Shown here: positions 13,608-16,221 of the stretch, one piece after another | Numbering within the stretch: the stretch's first letter is position 1 | Layout: each line of letters begins with the position of its first letter | From: Gemmatimonadota bacterium | GTDB lineage: Bacteria; Gemmatimonadota; Gemmatimonadetes; Palauibacterales; Palauibacteraceae | Assembly: GCA_013042495.1 (NCBI GenBank) | Contig: JABDQB010000332.1 | Location: 1 to 16,221 of the forward strand | DNA: 16,221 nt | Direction: 5' to 3' | Notes under the pieces: model-generated | What the model saw: only the letters and a program-made list of their open reading frames with translations | The model's database searches: none | Told to the model about the DNA's origin: nothing | Translations under genes and position numbers: made by a program

Positions 13608-13722
13608 TACAGCGCGCCGGAGGCGCCTCGGCTTCGACGAACTCGGCGATCTTAGCGCAGAGCCGCCGCTCCTGTTATCGTCTGCATGCTGACGGTGACC
13701 CCGCGAGTTGGAGGCATTTCCG

Positions 13723-14436
13723 ATGGGCCGGACCATCGACGCGACTCCCCCGCCGCCGGACTCGGCTTCCGGTGAGCGGACATCGGTCCCGGAATCTGAA
13801 GAAGATGGCGCGCGCCGGCCTCTCGTGGTCGGCGTGGCTGGTGGAAGTGGTTCCGGAAAGACCACGGTAGTCAATCGTCTCCTCGAAGGCCTAGATCCCA
13901 CATCGGCCAGCCTGCTGCACCACGATTCCTACTATCGCGACAACCCTGACTTGACCCTCGAACAGCGGACGGCGATCAACTACGACCACCCGGACAGCCT
14001 CGAGACTTCGTTGATGGCAGAGCACGTGCGTCTGCTCCTCGCCGGGCAGTCGGTCGAAGTGCCGGAATACGACTTCACCGTGCACCGCCGGTTGCCGGCT
14101 ACACGCTCCGTCGAGCCACGTCCGCTGCTTATCATCGACGGTATTCTCGTGCTCGCGGAGCCGGAACTTCGCGACCTCATGGATATCCGTGTATTCGTGG
14201 ACACGGATTCCGACGTCCGATTCATCCGGCGACTCGGACGCGACACGAAGAAACGCGGTCGGACGGTGGAGTCCGTGGTTCGACAATACCAGCAGACGGT
14301 GCGGCCTATGCATCTCGAGTTCGTCGCTCCCAGCCGGAGGCACGCCCACATCATCGTGCCGGAGGGTGGCAAGAACGAAGTGGCCATCGGCATGCTCGTA
14401 GCGCGACTGCGCTACCTGGTGGCACGAGGCGGCTGA
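13723..14436 (+). CDS. udk: Uridine kinase
   Basis: This is a 237-residue P-loop kinase of pyrimidine salvage, phosphorylating uridine (and cytidine) to the monophosphate in the cytosol. Seen: Walker A GGSGSGKTT, HHDSYYRD (substrate Asp), NYDHPDSLET, the PEYDFTVHRR segment, the Walker B-like LLIIDGILVL, FVDTDSDVRFIRRLGRDTKKRGR lid arginines, and the C-terminal HIIVPEGGKNEVAI. Length fits the family (about 210-240), with an extra disordered, Pro/Ser/Glu-rich N-terminal stretch of about 30 residues before the P-loop. ATG 13723 is chosen over the TTG at 13708 because GGAGG sits exactly 8 bases upstream. It may share transcription with the unrecognised gene before it or have its own promoter. Confidence 0.94.
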   Translation: MGRTIDATPPPPDSASGERTSVPESEEDGARRPLVVGVAGGSGSGKTTVVNRLLEGLDPTSASLLHHDSYYRDNPDLTLEQRTAINYDHPDSLETSLMAEHVRLLLAGQSVEVPEYDFTVHRRLPATRSVEPRPLLIIDGILVLAEPELRDLMDIRVFVDTDSDVRFIRRLGRDTKKRGRTVESVVRQYQQTVRPMHLEFVAPSRRHAHIIVPEGGKNEVAIGMLVARLRYLVARGG

Positions 14437-14461
14437 GGCCCCGCCCCTTCGGGCGGGCCTC
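14435..14461. terminator. GC-rich hairpin between udk and dodecin
   Basis: GAGGCCC (14435-14441) pairs with GGGCCTC (14455-14461); after a bulged C, GCCC/GGGC closes on CTTC. It overlaps the udk stop codon and lies about 20 bases beyond the convergent dodecin stop. There is no T run on either side, so it may act as a 3'-end stabiliser as much as a terminator. Confidence 0.5.
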
Positions 14462-14480
14462 GCCGCTCGCACTTCCCTCG

Positions 14481-14684
14481 TCAGTCCTGAAGAACGAACG
14501 TCACCTTCAGGTTCACACGGTACAGGCTCACCCGTCCGTTCTCGACCATCACCTGCTGATCCTTCACCCAGGCGCTGCGAATGCCGTCCACCGTTTTCGA
14601 TGCCCGCTCCAGTCCCTCCTGGATCGCGGCCTCGAAGCTGACGCTCGAATCCGTGGTGAGCTCGATGTGCTTTGCGATTGCCAT
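14481..14684 (-). CDS. Dodecin-family flavin-binding protein
   Basis: This 67-residue protein matches dodecin throughout: VSFEAAIQEGLERASKTVDGIRSAWV (15-40) then VENGRVSLYRVNLKVTFVL (47-65), the short beta-alpha-beta-beta fold that assembles into a hollow dodecamer. W39 and Q44 fall where dodecins place the flavin-stacking tryptophan and a nearby glutamine. In bacteria and archaea dodecins store or buffer flavin (FMN/FAD or riboflavin) in the cytosol. ATG 14684 has AAAGGA upstream within CGGAAAGGACCGGAG. It is separate from the OmpA gene by a perfect hairpin, so probably transcribed independently. Confidence 0.9.
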   Translation of the reverse strand: MAIAKHIELTTDSSVSFEAAIQEGLERASKTVDGIRSAWVKDQQVMVENGRVSLYRVNLKVTFVLQD

Positions 14685-14710
14685 CGCTCCGGTCCTTTCC
14701 GTGAATGAAT

Positions 14711-14736
14711 GAGGGGCCCGGGAGACCGGGCCCCTC
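14711..14736 (-). terminator. Perfect 11-pair hairpin after the OmpA gene
   Basis: GAGGGGCCCGG (14711-14721) and CCGGGCCCCTC (14726-14736) form an uninterrupted stem with a GAGA loop (TCTC on the minus strand). It starts 14 bases beyond the OmpA-like stop and is followed on that strand by ATTCATTCA, a poor T run. It separates the OmpA-like and dodecin genes, both minus. Confidence 0.6.
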
Positions 14737-14749
14737 GGCCAATTGTCCT

Positions 14750-16195
14750 CTACTCCTCGATCACGAACTGGACCCGGCGATTGCGCGCCCTTCCCTCGTC
14801 CGTGTCGTTCGAAGCGATCGGGTCAGCCTCGCCGAAACCCTTCGCCGTGAGTTGGGTCGCGTTGAGATCGAAGTTCTCCAGGAGATAGTCCCGGACCGCA
14901 CCGGCCCGACGCTGACTCAGCTGCATATTGTACGCAGCGGCGCCGACCGCGTCCGTGTGCCCCTGGATCTCGACGCTCGCTTCGGGCCGTGTGGTCAAAG
15001 CCTGCCCGACTTCGTTCAGGGTGGCCAGCGTCGCGGGCGTGATGTCCGCACTGTTGAACTCGAATTCCACGTTGTCCAGGACCAGCAATCCCGCCGCGAT
15101 TCCGGCCTGCACGACCGTGCAGCCGACCGAATCCACCTCCGCGCCAGCGGGCGTGTCGGGGCACTGGTCGATTCCGTCGAACACGCCGTCAGCATCCGTG
15201 TCCATCGGGCAACCCGTAGCATCCACGCGCACGCCAGCGGGCGTGTCGGGGCACAGGTCGATCCCGACGAAGATCCCATCGCCATCGCGGTCGGTCGGGC
15301 AACCGCGGTCATCCACCTCGGCACCGGAAGGAGTATTCGCGCACTGGTCAATTCCGTCCAGCACGCCGTCGGAATCGCTGTCAGCCGGACATCCGCTTCC
15401 GTCCACCGTCGCGCCCGCAGGAGTGTCGGGACAGGTGTCAAGGTAGGCCGCCACGCCGTCTCCGTCGTAGTCGAACGCGCACCCGCTAGCATCCACGTCC
15501 ACGCCGCGCGGTGTGTTCGGGCACGCATCACGACTGTCGGTGACGCCGTCGCGATCCGAGTCCTTGGGACCGCCGAGGAATAGCGACGCGCCGATCGTCC
15601 ACTCGGTCGTGTTCAGGCTCCTGTTCTCGAGCTCCGCCCCCTCCGGATTGAGCGCCGCGCGCGCGCTCTTGAGTCCGTCCGCCGAATGATAGTTGCGCCA
15701 GTCGATGCGCATGGCGAAGGCCCTCGTGAAGAAGACCTTCAGGGCGGCTCCGTAGTTGAACGCGAACGCGCTTTCGGACTCGAGGCCCGGGATGTCGAGG
15801 CTCCAGTTCTGTGACCCGCCGCCTGCCAGCAATGCGAACTGAAAGTTGCGCTCGATATTGAACGTGTAGGTCAGGTCACCGCCCCAGTTGGTCGCGGTGG
15901 CGTTCTGACGACTGAACGGCGATCCCTGGATCTGCGAATCCAGGTAACCGAAGAAACCTTCGAGACCGAGGCCGTTGCGGAATACATATCCGAGGCGGCC
16001 CCCGAAGTACTGGTTGTTGTCCAGGCTCCACGGCACCGGATCCTCGGCGAATTCCTGGGTCCCGATACCGTTCAGGACGCCGTAGAAAGCGTTGATCTCC
16101 ACCCCACCGCGCCCCAGGTCGTCCTGGGCCTGGACGGGCGTCGTAAGGCACAGAGCCGCCGGCACGAGTACCGCCAGCACACACGCGAGCTTCAT
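14750..16195 (-). CDS. OmpA-family outer-membrane protein with five TSP3-type repeats
   Basis: This 481-residue protein links the outer membrane to peptidoglycan. Signal peptide 1-23 (VQA|Q). Residues about 30-209 are an 8-stranded-type beta barrel (alternating aromatic strands such as FGGRLGYVF, WGGDLTYTFNI, WTIGASLFLGG). Residues 212-361 are five calcium-binding thrombospondin type 3-like repeats of exactly 30 residues. Residues about 370-481 are an OmpA C-terminal domain with FEFNSADI, QGHTDAVG and SNDTDEGRARNRRVQFVIEE, the peptidoglycan-binding arginines included. ATG 16195 has GGAGG 7 bases upstream. The promoter is outside the window. TSP3-containing OmpA proteins are common in environmental Gram-negatives; their specific role is often unknown. 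Confidence 0.93.
   Translation of the reverse strand: MKLACVLAVLVPAALCLTTPVQAQDDLGRGGVEINAFYGVLNGIGTQEFAEDPVPWSLDNNQYFGGRLGYVFRNGLGLEGFFGYLDSQIQGSPFSRQNATATNWGGDLTYTFNIERNFQFALLAGGGSQNWSLDIPGLESESAFAFNYGAALKVFFTRAFAMRIDWRNYHSADGLKSARAALNPEGAELENRSLNTTEWTIGASLFLGGPKDSDRDGVTDSRDACPNTPRGVDVDASGCAFDYDGDGVAAYLDTCPDTPAGATVDGSGCPADSDSDGVLDGIDQCANTPSGAEVDDRGCPTDRDGDGIFVGIDLCPDTPAGVRVDATGCPMDTDADGVFDGIDQCPDTPAGAEVDSVGCTVVQAGIAAGLLVLDNVEFEFNSADITPATLATLNEVGQALTTRPEASVEIQGHTDAVGAAAYNMQLSQRRAGAVRDYLLENFDLNATQLTAKGFGEADPIASNDTDEGRARNRRVQFVIEE
15113..15562 (-). repeat. Five tandem 90-base repeats coding TSP3-type modules
   Basis: Residues 212-361 of the OmpA protein divide into five units of exactly 30 residues, each D-x-D-x-DG-(V/I)-x5-D-x-C-x-(N/D)TP-x-G-x-x-VD-x-x-GC. 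Asp positions form the expected Ca-binding loops, and each unit has two cysteines 14 residues apart. No indel separates the copies. The DNA has diverged between units but the protein pattern is strict. Confidence 0.9.
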
Positions 16196-16221
16196 GGCGT
16201 TTCCTCCGAAACAGGTGATGG

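Noticed and set aside
13614..13626. Short hairpin after the 167-residue gene
   Set aside because: Five-pair stem with a three-base loop and no T run; likely chance in GC-rich DNA.
15113..15562. Regularly spaced DNA repeats that might suggest a CRISPR array
   Set aside because: The periodicity is 90 bases, in frame, diverged at DNA level and encodes TSP3 modules; there are no constant repeats with unique spacers.
14705..15583. 292-codon plus-strand frame opposite the TSP3 repeats, with apparent internal protein repeats
   Set aside because: Its repeats are simply the antisense reading of the 90-base OmpA repeat units.

Overview
This window is 16.2 kb of GC-rich bacterial chromosome from a Gram-negative (diderm) organism: it encodes an OmpA-family outer-membrane protein, several exported proteins and two probable lipoproteins. 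The gene mix (exported M20 peptidase, RCC1-repeat lipoprotein, Thermus-type short proline dehydrogenase, group III-like phosphofructokinase, OmpA with TSP3 repeats, orphan TadG-like protein) resembles Gemmatimonadota or a similar environmental phylum. That placement is an inference from gene content only; there is no rRNA or marker gene here. I recognise 17 complete protein genes and one 3' fragment. There is no tRNA, rRNA, CRISPR array, transposase or phage gene, and coding density is high (largest gap about 270 bases).

Left part (1-5700). After the 3' end of an unrecognised gene comes a tight four-gene minus-strand operon, in transcription order: an AdiC-like APC permease, a dimethylarginine dimethylaminohydrolase (DDAH)-type enzyme overlapping it by ATGA, a DUF4377/META-domain lipoprotein, and an exported M20D amidohydrolase. 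Divergent from it is a monofunctional proline dehydrogenase. Together these suggest a module for scavenging arginine derivatives and other amino acids: release outside the cytoplasm, uptake, hydrolysis to citrulline, and proline oxidation.

Middle part (5700-10550). This contains a small exported helical protein, a stand-alone MerT-like membrane protein, a seven-repeat RCC1 lipoprotein with one CX9C cysteine pair per repeat, pfkA, and an orphan TadG-like protein. The 268-base pfkA/tadG-like intergenic region holds a near-ideal intrinsic terminator on the plus strand that belongs to no visible gene, followed by a -10 element and a structured leader.

Right part (10550-16221). A second minus-strand operon encodes MscS-type channel, CorA and a small four-helix membrane protein, which together look like an ion and osmotic homeostasis unit. 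It is divergent from an unrecognised 167-residue gene across a short promoter region, followed by uridine kinase. A dodecin and an OmpA protein with five exactly 30-residue TSP3-type repeats lie on the minus strand at the end. Convergent or tandem gene ends are mostly marked by strong hairpins.

I see no unmistakable new defence or mobile system. The best leads are the methylarginine-type operon, the orphan terminator/leader region, and the CX9C RCC1 lipoprotein.
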